Shown: positions 1-7,602, numbered from the stretch's first letter. The stretch is DNA of 64,000 nucleotides from Flavobacterium sp. (GCA_029946065.1 JAQSDU010000004.1:223201-287200); one strand, 5' to 3'. Notes: a model not told the origin generated them from the letters alone. A program made the numbers and translations.

Positions 1-24
1 AAAAATGTTAATGTTTTTTATTTG

Positions 25-32
25 TACTTTTG
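25..32 (+). promoter_or_regulatory. -7 promoter box (TAnnTTTG) of the phosphoesterase gene
   Basis: TACTTTTG matches the Bacteroidetes sigma-A -7 element and ends 16 bases before the chosen ATG. No clear TTG -33 element is visible because the window edge is close. Confidence 0.5.
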
Positions 33-48
33 CGTTTATAGATTGACT

Positions 49-786
49 ATGAAACGTACTTTGGTTATCGGCGACGTACATGGCGGTTTGCGCGCACTCG
101 AACAGGTTTTGCAACGCGCCGGCGTTAACGAAAATGATCTTCTGATTTTTTTGGGCGATTATGTTGACGGCTGGAGCCAGTCGCCGCAGGTTTTGGATTT
201 CTTGATTGCGTTGCACACAACCCATAACTGCATCTTCATCCGCGGGAATCACGACGAATTATTGCTGCAATGGCTGCTCGAAAGCAATAAAGATTTCGAC
301 GAAACGCTATGGTTCAAACATGGCGGCGAGGCGACTGTAAATGCATATAAAAACGTCACGCCAGAAACAAAAAAATTACATATTGCCTTTTTAGAATCGC
401 TTCAAAATTATTACATCGACGACCAAAACCGTCTGTTTGTTCACGCAGGATTTACCAATATGAATGGTGTGAAAGATGAGTATTTTCCTAAAATGTTTTA
501 TTGGGAAAGGACACTATGGGAAACCGCATTGGCACTCGACGAAAACATGCCAACAGACAATCTTTTATACCCGAAAAGATTCACTTTATACACCGAAATT
601 TTTATCGGGCATACACCTGTGAGCCGCATCGGAAAAACTGTTCCCGTGCAAAAAGCGAATGTCATTAATGTCGATACCGGTGCGGCTTTTAAAGGCCCGC
701 TGACGGTTATGGATGCCGATTCAAAATCGTATTGGCAAAGCGATTTTTTACCCGATTTATATCCTGGCGAAAAAGGACGAAACTGA
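49..786 (+). CDS. Metallophosphoesterase (Ser/Thr protein phosphatase-like)
   Basis: A calcineurin-type metallophosphoesterase of 245 residues, probably a cytoplasmic phosphatase; the substrate cannot be read from sequence. The metal-binding blocks appear in order: GDVHG near residue 9, GDYVDG near residue 37, RGNHDE near residue 66, a His in LFVHAG near residue 130, and GHTP near residue 191. This is the PPP-type signature, and the length matches bacterial PrpA/ApaH-like phosphatases. The ATG at 49 is chosen over an upstream in-frame TTG at 22 because the family begins right before the first beta strand and a TAnnTTTG box sits at 25-32. It stands alone, with a gap of about 320 bp before the next gene. 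Confidence 0.88.
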   Translation: MKRTLVIGDVHGGLRALEQVLQRAGVNENDLLIFLGDYVDGWSQSPQVLDFLIALHTTHNCIFIRGNHDELLLQWLLESNKDFDETLWFKHGGEATVNAYKNVTPETKKLHIAFLESLQNYYIDDQNRLFVHAGFTNMNGVKDEYFPKMFYWERTLWETALALDENMPTDNLLYPKRFTLYTEIFIGHTPVSRIGKTVPVQKANVINVDTGAAFKGPLTVMDADSKSYWQSDFLPDLYPGEKGRN

Positions 787-1107
787 CATCGTTTAAAGTC
801 GAAATTTGCGATTTGAAATTATACAAAATATCCGCACTTTAAAGTGTGATTTTTAAAATGTAAGTTGACCGTAAAACCATGCACTTCGTCAGAATTTTAG
901 GATACAATCGGAAACATTTTTTTAATTTCGAAGCTGTGGTGATTCTGATAAAATCACTTCTAAACTCAAGTTTTGAAAGTCGTTGAATTACAGCTTATTT
1001 ATTGCTGAAGTCATCAACAAAATAACAAAAAACCGTTTGATAACTTTTTGGCATTTGTGCGTTTTCCAAGAATGACATTTTGCGAATAAGTCGTATTTTT
1101 AACCTGA
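787..1107. other. Intergenic region with a hairpin and a putative LytTR site
   Basis: No gene is supported in this 321 bp gap. It holds a short self-complementary run, GCACTTTAAAGTGTG, near 833-848, which may end the phosphoesterase transcript. It also holds the motif CATGCACTTCGTC at 878-890, which recurs downstream of the next gene. The rest is AT-rich and lacks a full-consensus promoter. Confidence 0.5.
878..890 (+). promoter_or_regulatory. Candidate LytTR-binding site, copy 1
   Basis: CATGCACTTCGTC lies about 220 bp before the LytTR regulator. A near-identical CATGCATTTCGTC lies just after that gene at 1888-1900, and both are preceded by an A-rich TAAAA tract. LytTR proteins bind short direct-repeat-like sites, so autoregulation is a reasonable inference, but binding is unproven. 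Confidence 0.35.
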
Positions 1108-1869
1108 ATGAAGTATTCGTATATCATTATTGACGACGACGCTGCCAGTATTTCGAAAACCGCCAAGATGTTTGCAGGTTTTTCGAACTATTTCCTTTTG
1201 GGTAGTGCTGATAATGCTGAAGATGCTGTAAATCTGGCACTGGAACACAAGCCGAAAATGATCGTGCTTGAGATTGATCCTGACAAAAAAGATAGCGGAT
1301 TATCGCTTGGGCTCATCAACGAATTGTATCGTTTTATGAAAGTTGTGCCCAAAATTGTGGTGCTTACGAAGGGCAAGGAATTGGCTTATCAAGCCATTAA
1401 GCATGAGATTTTTGACTACTTGGTCAAACCGCTTAACGTGCATGAACTACGGAAAACGCTCATTAAATTCGAGCGCAATACCGAAGCACTGCCAACGACG
1501 ATCTGCATCAAGTCTTATGGCGATTATCGTTTTATAGACACCGAAGACATCGTTTATGCGAAAGCCGACAACAACTCGACCGATATTTTTATGAACAACG
1601 GCGATATGGTGACGGCTTTTAAGACGATGAAGCATTTTGAGAATACGCTGCCGGAAGAGTTTATTCGGATCCACAACAGTTATATCATCAATATGAATTA
1701 TGTGGGTAGGATCCATTTGGGGAATAACACTTGTTATATCAAGAACAGTAAGATCCAGATTCCGTTTTCGAAATCGTATAAGAAGAACATCGATTTGCTG
1801 ATCAATCTCATTGGTGCGAATGAAGATCGGGACATCAGGAATATTCTTGACCTCGACAATATGAATTAG
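1108..1869 (+). CDS. LytTR-type response regulator with Glu at the phospho-acceptor position
   Basis: A 253-residue transcription regulator with an N-terminal receiver (about 1-120) and a C-terminal LytTR DNA-binding domain (about 138-235; the ENTLPEEFIRIHNSYIIN block is typical). The receiver keeps the acidic cluster D9-D11, the switch threonine T87 and K107 in YLVKP. At the place of the usual phospho-acceptor (LDIxMP in relatives) it reads VLEID, so residue 55 is Glu. D57 is close by but out of register. A Glu there often mimics the phosphorylated state, so this regulator may be always on or controlled by other means. No kinase gene is adjacent on its 5' side; the peptide/kinase units follow. 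Family assignment is firm; loss of phosphorylation is inference. Confidence 0.88.
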   Translation: MKYSYIIIDDDAASISKTAKMFAGFSNYFLLGSADNAEDAVNLALEHKPKMIVLEIDPDKKDSGLSLGLINELYRFMKVVPKIVVLTKGKELAYQAIKHEIFDYLVKPLNVHELRKTLIKFERNTEALPTTICIKSYGDYRFIDTEDIVYAKADNNSTDIFMNNGDMVTAFKTMKHFENTLPEEFIRIHNSYIINMNYVGRIHLGNNTCYIKNSKIQIPFSKSYKKNIDLLINLIGANEDRDIRNILDLDNMN

Positions 1870-1887
1870 GCTGATTTTATTTAAAAT

Positions 1888-1900
1888 CATGCATTTCGTC
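1888..1900 (+). promoter_or_regulatory. Candidate LytTR-binding site, copy 2
   Basis: CATGCATTTCGTC lies 19 bases after the LytTR stop codon and about 190 bp upstream of the first peptide gene. It matches the 878-890 copy at 12 of 13 positions. It could place the peptide gene under LytTR control; this is inference from repetition and location. Confidence 0.35.
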
Positions 1901-2017
1901 GACAATATATGGTTTTTATCGTTGAAATTGTATTTTCCTAAGAATCAACAACCCCTAAAACACAGCCGTTTACTACCATACAACCACCATCTACAATAAA
2001 GGGAGGAGAAAGCTTTT

Positions 2018-2044
2018 TTTGCGAAAACCATGGTGTTAGTTTTA
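2018..2044 (+). promoter_or_regulatory. Conserved promoter-like block upstream of peptide gene 1
   Basis: A T-run ending in TTTG (to 2021), a 15-base spacer and TAGTTTTA (2037-2044) are matched upstream of the second peptide gene at 4519-4544 with a 14-base spacer. The second box departs from TAnnTTTG only at its last base. Conservation between the two copies is the main support. Confidence 0.4.
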
Positions 2045-2087
2045 CACCATCAAAATAAACAAACAAACCCCTAAATTGATAAATATC

Positions 2088-2285
2088 ATGAAAAAAGTAA
2101 TATTAATAGTAGCAGTTTTATTAGTAGCAATCGTTGGTTTGACTTCTTATAATGGGAAGGAAAAAGTGAAAAATAATGGTGGAACGAAATTGATCGCCCA
2201 AATTAATACTGGTGGAGAGACAGGAGTTGGTTCAGGTGGGACAACCATAAATCCTGGGGGTGGTGATAAAAAGAAGCTAGACTAA
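2088..2285 (+). CDS. Small membrane/exported peptide 1, paired with TPR histidine kinase 1
   Basis: A 65-residue protein I do not recognise. Residues 1-20 are a hydrophobic segment after MKK, fitting a signal peptide or membrane anchor. The rest is polar and Gly-rich (NTGG at 40-43, several GG and GGG runs) and ends KKKLD. A 54-residue paralog at 4610-4774 shares the N-terminus nearly residue for residue, the LIA..NTGG block and the KKL-acid end, but has a different middle and tail. The ATG at 2088 is chosen because the shared block CCCCTAAATTGA..ATATCATG precedes both copies. A terminator follows at 2303-2331, so the peptide can be made separately from the kinase. No clear SPase I or lipobox site is visible. 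A ligand or modulator of the adjacent sensor kinase is inference. Confidence 0.75.
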   Translation: MKKVILIVAVLLVAIVGLTSYNGKEKVKNNGGTKLIAQINTGGETGVGSGGTTINPGGGDKKKLD

Positions 2286-2302
2286 TTTCATCAAAAAAAT
2301 AT

Positions 2303-2331
2303 TTAAAGGCTATCATTTGATAGCTTTTTTC
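2303..2331 (+). terminator. Rho-independent terminator after peptide gene 1
   Basis: GCTATC / ATTT / GATAGC (2309-2324), flanked by complementary A and T runs and followed by six or more T. It sits between the peptide gene and its kinase, so kinase transcription needs read-through or a separate start. Confidence 0.8.
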
Positions 2332-2348
2332 ATTTAAATAGTTTTCCA

Positions 2349-2356
2349 TACTTTTG
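2349..2356 (+). promoter_or_regulatory. -7 promoter box (TACTTTTG) of histidine kinase 1
   Basis: A consensus TAnnTTTG lies 16 bases before the GTG start and after the terminator, so the kinase probably has its own short-leader transcript. A -33 TTTG at normal spacing is not evident. Confidence 0.5.
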
Positions 2357-2372
2357 GTAAAATATCTTTATT

Positions 2373-4415
2373 GTGCAGAAAACTATATTTCTATTTCTAT
2401 CGTTTATTATTTTTTTAGGTTGCAATAAATCTTCTCAAAACTCTTTAAAAAATAGTCCTGCGGATAGCCTATCTTTTTTCTTCGAAAAAGCAAATGATGA
2501 TTCCTTGTCATACGAAAAAAGACAATCTTATAATAAAAAAGCAGTCCAAATAATTTCTACGCAAACGAATGACTCTTTAAATCGCATAAATTATTTTAAA
2601 GTTGCCAACAGGTACTATAATATGAATGACATCAAGAGTTATAAAAAAACTATAAATGTTATCATAAAAAATTCATTAGCTAAGAAAGATACCCTAAGTA
2701 TTATAAAAGCTTATAAATATCTTGCAGAAGATTATGCAGATAAATTTATAGCCGACAGTGCCTACATGTATAACTATAAAGTTGAAAAACTATATAGGGT
2801 CTTAGGTGACAACATGAAAATATCAGAAACTCTTTTAAACAAAGCAATAATCCAGCATAATGAAAGTGATTTTTTAGGGTGTGAAAAATCGGTTCTTGAG
2901 TCGTTGAAATTCTTAAAAAAAACAAATAATAATGAAATGCTTTACCAAGCATACAATCTTTTAGGGATAATTTACGCGGAGTTAAATGAATATTCTTTGT
3001 CTCATACTAATTACACCCTTGCATTAAATATCCTTGATAAGTTGAATATTTCGCCGGAAAATCATCTTAGAGCTACTACCTTGAATAATATTGGCATTCT
3101 ATACAGAAAAAATAACGATAACATTGATGCAATAAAATATTTTCAAATGGGTCTTGCAGAAAAAAATTTGTATGAAGAAAAACCCATAATCTTTGCAATG
3201 CTGACTGATAATTTAACTTTTACTAAATTTAAAATTGGAGACTATAAAAATGCAAAAGAGAATTTGTTTTTATCCTTAAAAATTAGGGAAGACAACAAAA
3301 TAATTCCCGGCATTATAACCAATAAAATACATTTGTCAGAATATTATTCGTTCTTAAAGGACACCCTAAAAGCTCGTCAATTTGCTAAAGAAGCCTATCA
3401 AACGGCAAAAATCAATAAAGAAAAAAGAGATTTGTTATTGGCATTACAACAATTATCAAAAGTAAATTCAAGCAAAGCACTTGAATATTCAACAGAGTAT
3501 TATAAAGTTAATGATAGTTTAGAATTAAATGCCCGAAAACTCATAAACAAATTCGCCCGCATCGAATTCGAAACCGACGAAATCATCATCCAGAAAAACC
3601 AACTCGTCGAACAGCGCAAAACCATCATATACATTAGCTTAGGAATTATATTGCTTGGTGTATTTATCTTTATTATTCGTTTACAAGCCACCAAAAACCG
3701 CGAGCTTAAATTCGTGCAGGAACAGCAAAAAGCGAATGAGGAAATTTACCAACTCATGCTCAACCAGCAGAACAAAATCGAGGAAGTACGCCAGTTGGAA
3801 AAGAAACGCATCGCACAAGAATTGCATGATGGTGTACTCGGTAAATTGTTCGGCACCCGTATGAACCTAGGAATATTGAATAATAAAGACGGTGAAATGG
3901 CCAAATCTGAAAGAATTGTTTTCATCGATGAACTCCAAAATTTAGAACAGGAAATCCGCGAAATATCGCATGACCTGAATTCTGAGAAAACTGCGGTATT
4001 TAATAATTTTGTGGTGATGGTCGGGAATTTCATAGCAAGCCAACGAACCGTTTGTAAAGCAACAATAGCATTTTCGGCTGATGAAGCGATTGAATGGAAT
4101 ACGGTCGATAATATGGCAAAAATCAATTTTTATCGTATCATGCAGGAAGCTTTCCAAAATATCAATAAACACGCTAATGCGCAAAATGTGACCGTTGCGT
4201 TCGTTAAAACCACCACACAAATCAAGTTGGATATTCAGGATGACGGCGTTGGGTTCAATTACGCCAAGAAAAAGAAAGGGATCGGGCTCCTCAATATGAA
4301 CTCTCGGATTACTGATTCCGGTGGGAACATGCAGGTTGTTACGGCACCAGGCGAAGGTACGCTGCTACAATTTGACATTCCGTTGCACGATAACGTTATT
4401 GTTGAAAATCAGTAG
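2373..4415 (+). CDS. Lipobox-TPR-transmembrane sensor histidine kinase 1 (HisKA_3 type)
   Basis: A 680-residue sensor kinase. The N-terminus has a lipoprotein-like signal with Cys17 in FLGC. Residues about 30-400 are alpha-helical TPR-like repeats (for example NNIGILYRKNNDNIDAIKYF), expected outside the inner membrane. A transmembrane helix follows at about 417-437, then a short coiled coil rich in Gln and Glu. The NarX/DesK-type kinase core has His485 in AQELHDGVLGKL, an N box at about 596 (NINKHANA), DDGVGF at 623 and GIGLLNM. The GTG start is used because no upstream ATG precedes the signal sequence. The sensor half is markedly more AT-rich than the kinase half. It is paralogous to 4866-6896; the kinase halves are nearly the same and the sensors only moderately alike. 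Confidence 0.88.
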   Translation: MQKTIFLFLSFIIFLGCNKSSQNSLKNSPADSLSFFFEKANDDSLSYEKRQSYNKKAVQIISTQTNDSLNRINYFKVANRYYNMNDIKSYKKTINVIIKNSLAKKDTLSIIKAYKYLAEDYADKFIADSAYMYNYKVEKLYRVLGDNMKISETLLNKAIIQHNESDFLGCEKSVLESLKFLKKTNNNEMLYQAYNLLGIIYAELNEYSLSHTNYTLALNILDKLNISPENHLRATTLNNIGILYRKNNDNIDAIKYFQMGLAEKNLYEEKPIIFAMLTDNLTFTKFKIGDYKNAKENLFLSLKIREDNKIIPGIITNKIHLSEYYSFLKDTLKARQFAKEAYQTAKINKEKRDLLLALQQLSKVNSSKALEYSTEYYKVNDSLELNARKLINKFARIEFETDEIIIQKNQLVEQRKTIIYISLGIILLGVFIFIIRLQATKNRELKFVQEQQKANEEIYQLMLNQQNKIEEVRQLEKKRIAQELHDGVLGKLFGTRMNLGILNNKDGEMAKSERIVFIDELQNLEQEIREISHDLNSEKTAVFNNFVVMVGNFIASQRTVCKATIAFSADEAIEWNTVDNMAKINFYRIMQEAFQNINKHANAQNVTVAFVKTTTQIKLDIQDDGVGFNYAKKKKGIGLLNMNSRITDSGGNMQVVTAPGEGTLLQFDIPLHDNVIVENQ

Positions 4416-4518
4416 TTTAAATTTTAACATCTACTGATAAAAAATCATTTACCCGTAAAATACACCCATCTACACTTATACAGCTATTATTCACAATTTA
4501 GGCTTTTGATTGTTTTTT

Positions 4519-4544
4519 TTTGAAACACTACTATTTTAGTTTTA
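4519..4544 (+). promoter_or_regulatory. Conserved promoter-like block upstream of peptide gene 2
   Basis: The same T-run with TTTG (to 4522), a 14-base spacer and TAGTTTTA (4537-4544) as upstream of peptide gene 1. The wider leader also shares an A-C-rich CCATCTACA motif and CCCCTAAATTGA before the ATG. Confidence 0.4.
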
Positions 4545-4609
4545 CTCACACAAAATGGAAACATTCAATAAAAAAACATAAAAACACAACCCCCTAAATT
4601 GACAATATC

Positions 4610-4774
4610 ATGAAAAAAGTTATCTTAATCGCAGCAGTTTTATTAGTAGCAATCGTTGGTTTGACTTCTTATAGTGGGAAGGTAGAGAAGAGGCCTACAA
4701 GCGATAAAAATTTAATCGCCTCATTAAATACAGGTGGTGGTCAAGCGATTGGTGGCGCTAAAAAATTGGAATAA
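4610..4774 (+). CDS. Small membrane/exported peptide 2, paired with TPR histidine kinase 2
   Basis: A 54-residue protein, paralog of the 65-residue peptide at 2088-2285 and not recognised otherwise. Residues 1-20 repeat the same hydrophobic N-terminus with one Val-to-Ala change. The middle (KVEKRPTSDKN) is unlike peptide 1. LIA, a following NTGGG and a terminal KKLE align with LIA, NTGG and KKLD of the paralog. The ATG at 4610 lies at the same distance from the conserved leader block as in copy 1. A strong terminator follows at 4793-4823 and the second kinase starts about 90 bp after the stop codon. The repeated context argues that it is a real gene. A role as signal, anchor or modulator of the kinase is inferred only from this pairing. 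Confidence 0.75.
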   Translation: MKKVILIAAVLLVAIVGLTSYSGKVEKRPTSDKNLIASLNTGGGQAIGGAKKLE

Positions 4775-4792
4775 ATAAAAATTCTATATATA

Positions 4793-4823
4793 AAAAAGGC
4801 TAACACACTGTTAGCCTTTTTTT
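4793..4823 (+). terminator. Rho-independent terminator after peptide gene 2
   Basis: GGCTAACA / CAC / TGTTAGCC (4798-4816) inside an A-run and T-run, with seven T after the stem. It is the counterpart of the terminator at 2303-2331. Confidence 0.88.
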
Positions 4824-4839
4824 ATTTCAATACTTTTCC

Positions 4840-4847
4840 TATTTTTG
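4840..4847 (+). promoter_or_regulatory. -7 promoter box (TATTTTTG) of histidine kinase 2
   Basis: A match to TAnnTTTG 18 bases before the TTG start, downstream of the peptide terminator. It parallels the box at 2349-2356. Confidence 0.5.
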
Positions 4848-4865
4848 GATTGAATATATTTCATT

Positions 4866-6896
4866 TTGAAGAATAAAATTCTCTTACTTTTTATAACTGT
4901 TTTGATTTTACTTTCTTGTAAAGAAAGTAAAAGGCAAATTGTTACAAGATTTGACTATACAGAAAAATTATTGCATCTATTGAAAGTTGCTGATACTGAT
5001 TCAATTAATTATAGTTGGAAATATAAAGCTAACAAGGAAGCTCTGTCAATAATTTCAAATTTGAAAAATGATTCCCTAAATAGAACATATCATTTTAAAA
5101 TTGCAGCTAGGTATTTTAACATGAATGCTCTAAAAGAATACAAGGAAGTTTCCGAAAAACTTATTATTCTCTCTAAAGAGGAGAATGACTCTACATCTTT
5201 AGCAAAAGCTTACAGCTATTTAGGGGATTATTATACAACAAAACTGATTTCCGAAAAGGGTTTTTATTGTTATTTCCAAGCAGAAAAAATATATAAAAAT
5301 TTAAAGGATGATGAGAAAGTAGCAAAGACTTTATTAAATAAAGGGATTTTACAAAATAATGAAAGTGATTATGTTGGCAGTGAAAAATCAATTCTAGATG
5401 CCTTAAAATATTTGAGAAAAAGCGATGATGACGTTATTAAATATGAAGCTAACAATGTATTAGGAGTTATTTATAATGATTTAAGTGAATTCGATAAAGC
5501 ATTAGAGTATCATAATAAGGCATTAGAGATTGCAGATCAAAACACAGTTTTTGCAGCGTACCAAGCTAAGGCTACGTCACTTAACAATATAGGATATGTA
5601 TATAAGAGTATGAATAACTATCCGAAGGCTATTGCATATTACAAAAACGCTTTAAAAGAGAAAAACATATTTTATGATAAAACTTTTTTATATGCAATAT
5701 TAGAAGACAATTTAGCTTACTCAAAATTCAAAATTAAAGACTTTAATGGTTTGCCCAATCTATTTTTTGATGCATTAAAAATTAGAGATAGTTTAAAAAT
5801 TATTCCGGGGATTATAGCAAGTAAATTAAATCTTTCAGAGTATTATGCTTTTAAAAAAGATAGTATTAAAGCTTTCTATTTTGCAGAAGGTGCTTATTCA
5901 GAATCAAAATTAAATAATCGCCCAAAGGATGTATTACTTTCACTCAAACAACTCTCAGAAATAAATCCAAAAAATGCTATCTCATATTCCAAAGAATACA
6001 TCCGCATCAACGACTCCCTCCAACTAGCCGAACGCAAAATCCGCAACAAACTCGCCCGCATCGAATTCGAAACCGACGAAATCATTACCCAAAAAAACCA
6101 ACTCATAGAACAACGAAAGAGCCTAATCTACATCACCTTAGGTATAATCCTATTAGCCGTTCTGATTTTCGTCATCCGTTTCCAAGCCGCAAAAAACCGC
6201 GAACTTAAACTCGTACAAGAACAACAAAAAGCCAATGAGGAAATCTACCAACTCATGCTTAACCAACAAAATAAAATTGAGGAAGTGCGCCAATTGGAAA
6301 AGAAACGCATCGCACAAGAATTACACGATGGCGTACTCGGCAAACTATTTGGCACCCGCATGAATTTGGGCGTCCTCAACCGCAAGCGCGATGAAGGCGC
6401 CGAGGACGAAAGAGATGTCTATATCGACGAACTCAAAACGCTAGAACAAGAGATTCGCGAAATTTCTCATGACCTGAATACCGAAAAGACAGCCGTTTTT
6501 AATAACTTTGTTTTGATGGTGAACAATTTTATAGCAACACAGCGCAAAGTCTGTCAGGCCGAAATCTCGTTTTCGATTGATGAATCTATTACATGGAACC
6601 GGGTTGACAACATGGCCAAGATCAATTTGTACCGGATCCTGCAGGAAGCTTTTCAAAATATCAACAAACACGCCAACGCCAAACGTGTGAATGTAACATT
6701 TACAGAATTTGAAGGACTAATCAAACTAATCGTCGAAGACAATGGTGTAGGATTCCTTTACGCCCGCAAGAAAAAAGGCATCGGGATGCTCAATATGAAA
6801 GCGCGCATAACCGATTCCCAAGGCACAATGCAGGTAGAAACGGAGCCGGGCGAAGGCACCATATTAAAATTTGAATTACCTTTAAACCAACCATAA
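4866..6896 (+). CDS. Lipobox-TPR-transmembrane sensor histidine kinase 2 (HisKA_3 type)
   Basis: A 676-residue paralog of the kinase at 2373-4415 with the same plan: lipobox-like LLSC with Cys18, TPR-like sensor repeats to about residue 400, a transmembrane helix near 419-439, a Gln/Glu coiled coil, His487 in AQELHDGVLGKL, the N box NINKHANA, EDNGVGF and GIGMLNM. The start codon is TTG; no ATG fits before the signal sequence. The first part (to about 5990) is AT-rich and the part after it is ordinary for this genome. The change falls at the same codons as in copy 1, where both genes carry the same string encoding ARIEFETDEI. A receiver gene follows 28 bases after the stop codon, so the two are likely co-transcribed and form a two-component pair. 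Confidence 0.88.
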   Translation: MKNKILLLFITVLILLSCKESKRQIVTRFDYTEKLLHLLKVADTDSINYSWKYKANKEALSIISNLKNDSLNRTYHFKIAARYFNMNALKEYKEVSEKLIILSKEENDSTSLAKAYSYLGDYYTTKLISEKGFYCYFQAEKIYKNLKDDEKVAKTLLNKGILQNNESDYVGSEKSILDALKYLRKSDDDVIKYEANNVLGVIYNDLSEFDKALEYHNKALEIADQNTVFAAYQAKATSLNNIGYVYKSMNNYPKAIAYYKNALKEKNIFYDKTFLYAILEDNLAYSKFKIKDFNGLPNLFFDALKIRDSLKIIPGIIASKLNLSEYYAFKKDSIKAFYFAEGAYSESKLNNRPKDVLLSLKQLSEINPKNAISYSKEYIRINDSLQLAERKIRNKLARIEFETDEIITQKNQLIEQRKSLIYITLGIILLAVLIFVIRFQAAKNRELKLVQEQQKANEEIYQLMLNQQNKIEEVRQLEKKRIAQELHDGVLGKLFGTRMNLGVLNRKRDEGAEDERDVYIDELKTLEQEIREISHDLNTEKTAVFNNFVLMVNNFIATQRKVCQAEISFSIDESITWNRVDNMAKINLYRILQEAFQNINKHANAKRVNVTFTEFEGLIKLIVEDNGVGFLYARKKKGIGMLNMKARITDSQGTMQVETEPGEGTILKFELPLNQP

Positions 6897-6924
6897 ACTA
6901 AAAACAACCCCCAAAATTCCCCAA

Positions 6925-7389
6925 ATGAAAAAAACAATTCAGGTTTTGATGGTCGATGATCATCCGTTTATCCTACAAGCGTACCGAAACACCCTTGACC
7001 GCTATAAGCCAGAAGAATTCGATATCCCGTCTGTAAATGCCGACTCCGGAAAAACTGGTTATGAAGCCATAGTTAACAGTCCGTTCGATTTTGATGTGGC
7101 TTTCCTTGATATCAGCATCCCGACTTATCCCGAAAAAAACATCGAATCCGGTATCGATCTTGCACTGCTCTTGCGCGAAAAAATGCCCAATTGCAAAATC
7201 GTCCTTTTGACGATGCATACGGAGAAACTAAAATTCAAATATTTTGCTGAAGCGATCAATCCTGACGGACTCGTGGTTAAAAACGACCTGACTTTTGAAG
7301 AAATGCTGCTCGCTTTTGAGAAAATTATCTCTGATGAAAAATATTTCAGCGAAACCGTATTGAAAATGATCAATGAAGAAGCGACATAA
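6925..7389 (+). CDS. Receiver-only response regulator
   Basis: A 154-residue CheY-like receiver with no DNA-binding domain. The acidic pair D11-D12, phospho-acceptor D62 in AFLDISIP, T96 in VLLT and K119 in GLVVKND are all present, so it should accept phosphate. Regulators paired with HisKA_3 kinases normally carry a C-terminal LuxR-type HTH and run to about 210-220 residues. Here the protein stops after about 20 residues beyond the receiver and a terminator follows at once, so the short form looks genuine and not frameshifted. It lies 28 bases after kinase 2. It may pass phosphate on, act through protein contact, or serve both kinases. These are inferences. Confidence 0.85.
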   Translation: MKKTIQVLMVDDHPFILQAYRNTLDRYKPEEFDIPSVNADSGKTGYEAIVNSPFDFDVAFLDISIPTYPEKNIESGIDLALLLREKMPNCKIVLLTMHTEKLKFKYFAEAINPDGLVVKNDLTFEEMLLAFEKIISDEKYFSETVLKMINEEAT

Positions 7390-7407
7390 TCAATATTAGT
7401 CTGATAT

Positions 7408-7446
7408 AAAAAAAGCTTCCGGTTCTGATGACGGAAGCTTTTTTAT
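7408..7446 (+). terminator. Terminator of the kinase 2 - receiver operon
   Basis: AAGCTTCCG, an 8-10 base loop, CGGAAGCTT and a T-run. The stem is flanked by an A-run, so it could also work on the minus strand. It marks the end of the signalling island. Confidence 0.88.
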
Positions 7447-7602
7447 TGATAACAAATCATAATTGGAAATTCCAAAAGACAGAAAGGCAAATTACAAATA
7501 AATAACAATTTTTAAAATCTCAAGCACTGCGTTTTGGTGATTGAAATTTGGTTATTATTTGGAATTAATCTCGTATTTAGGATTGCTATTTGGAGCTTTA
7601 AA

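Noticed and set aside
1447..1905. 152-codon minus-strand ORF opposite the LytTR gene
   Set aside because: Fully antisense to a well-supported regulator, with a composition that mirrors the real frame.
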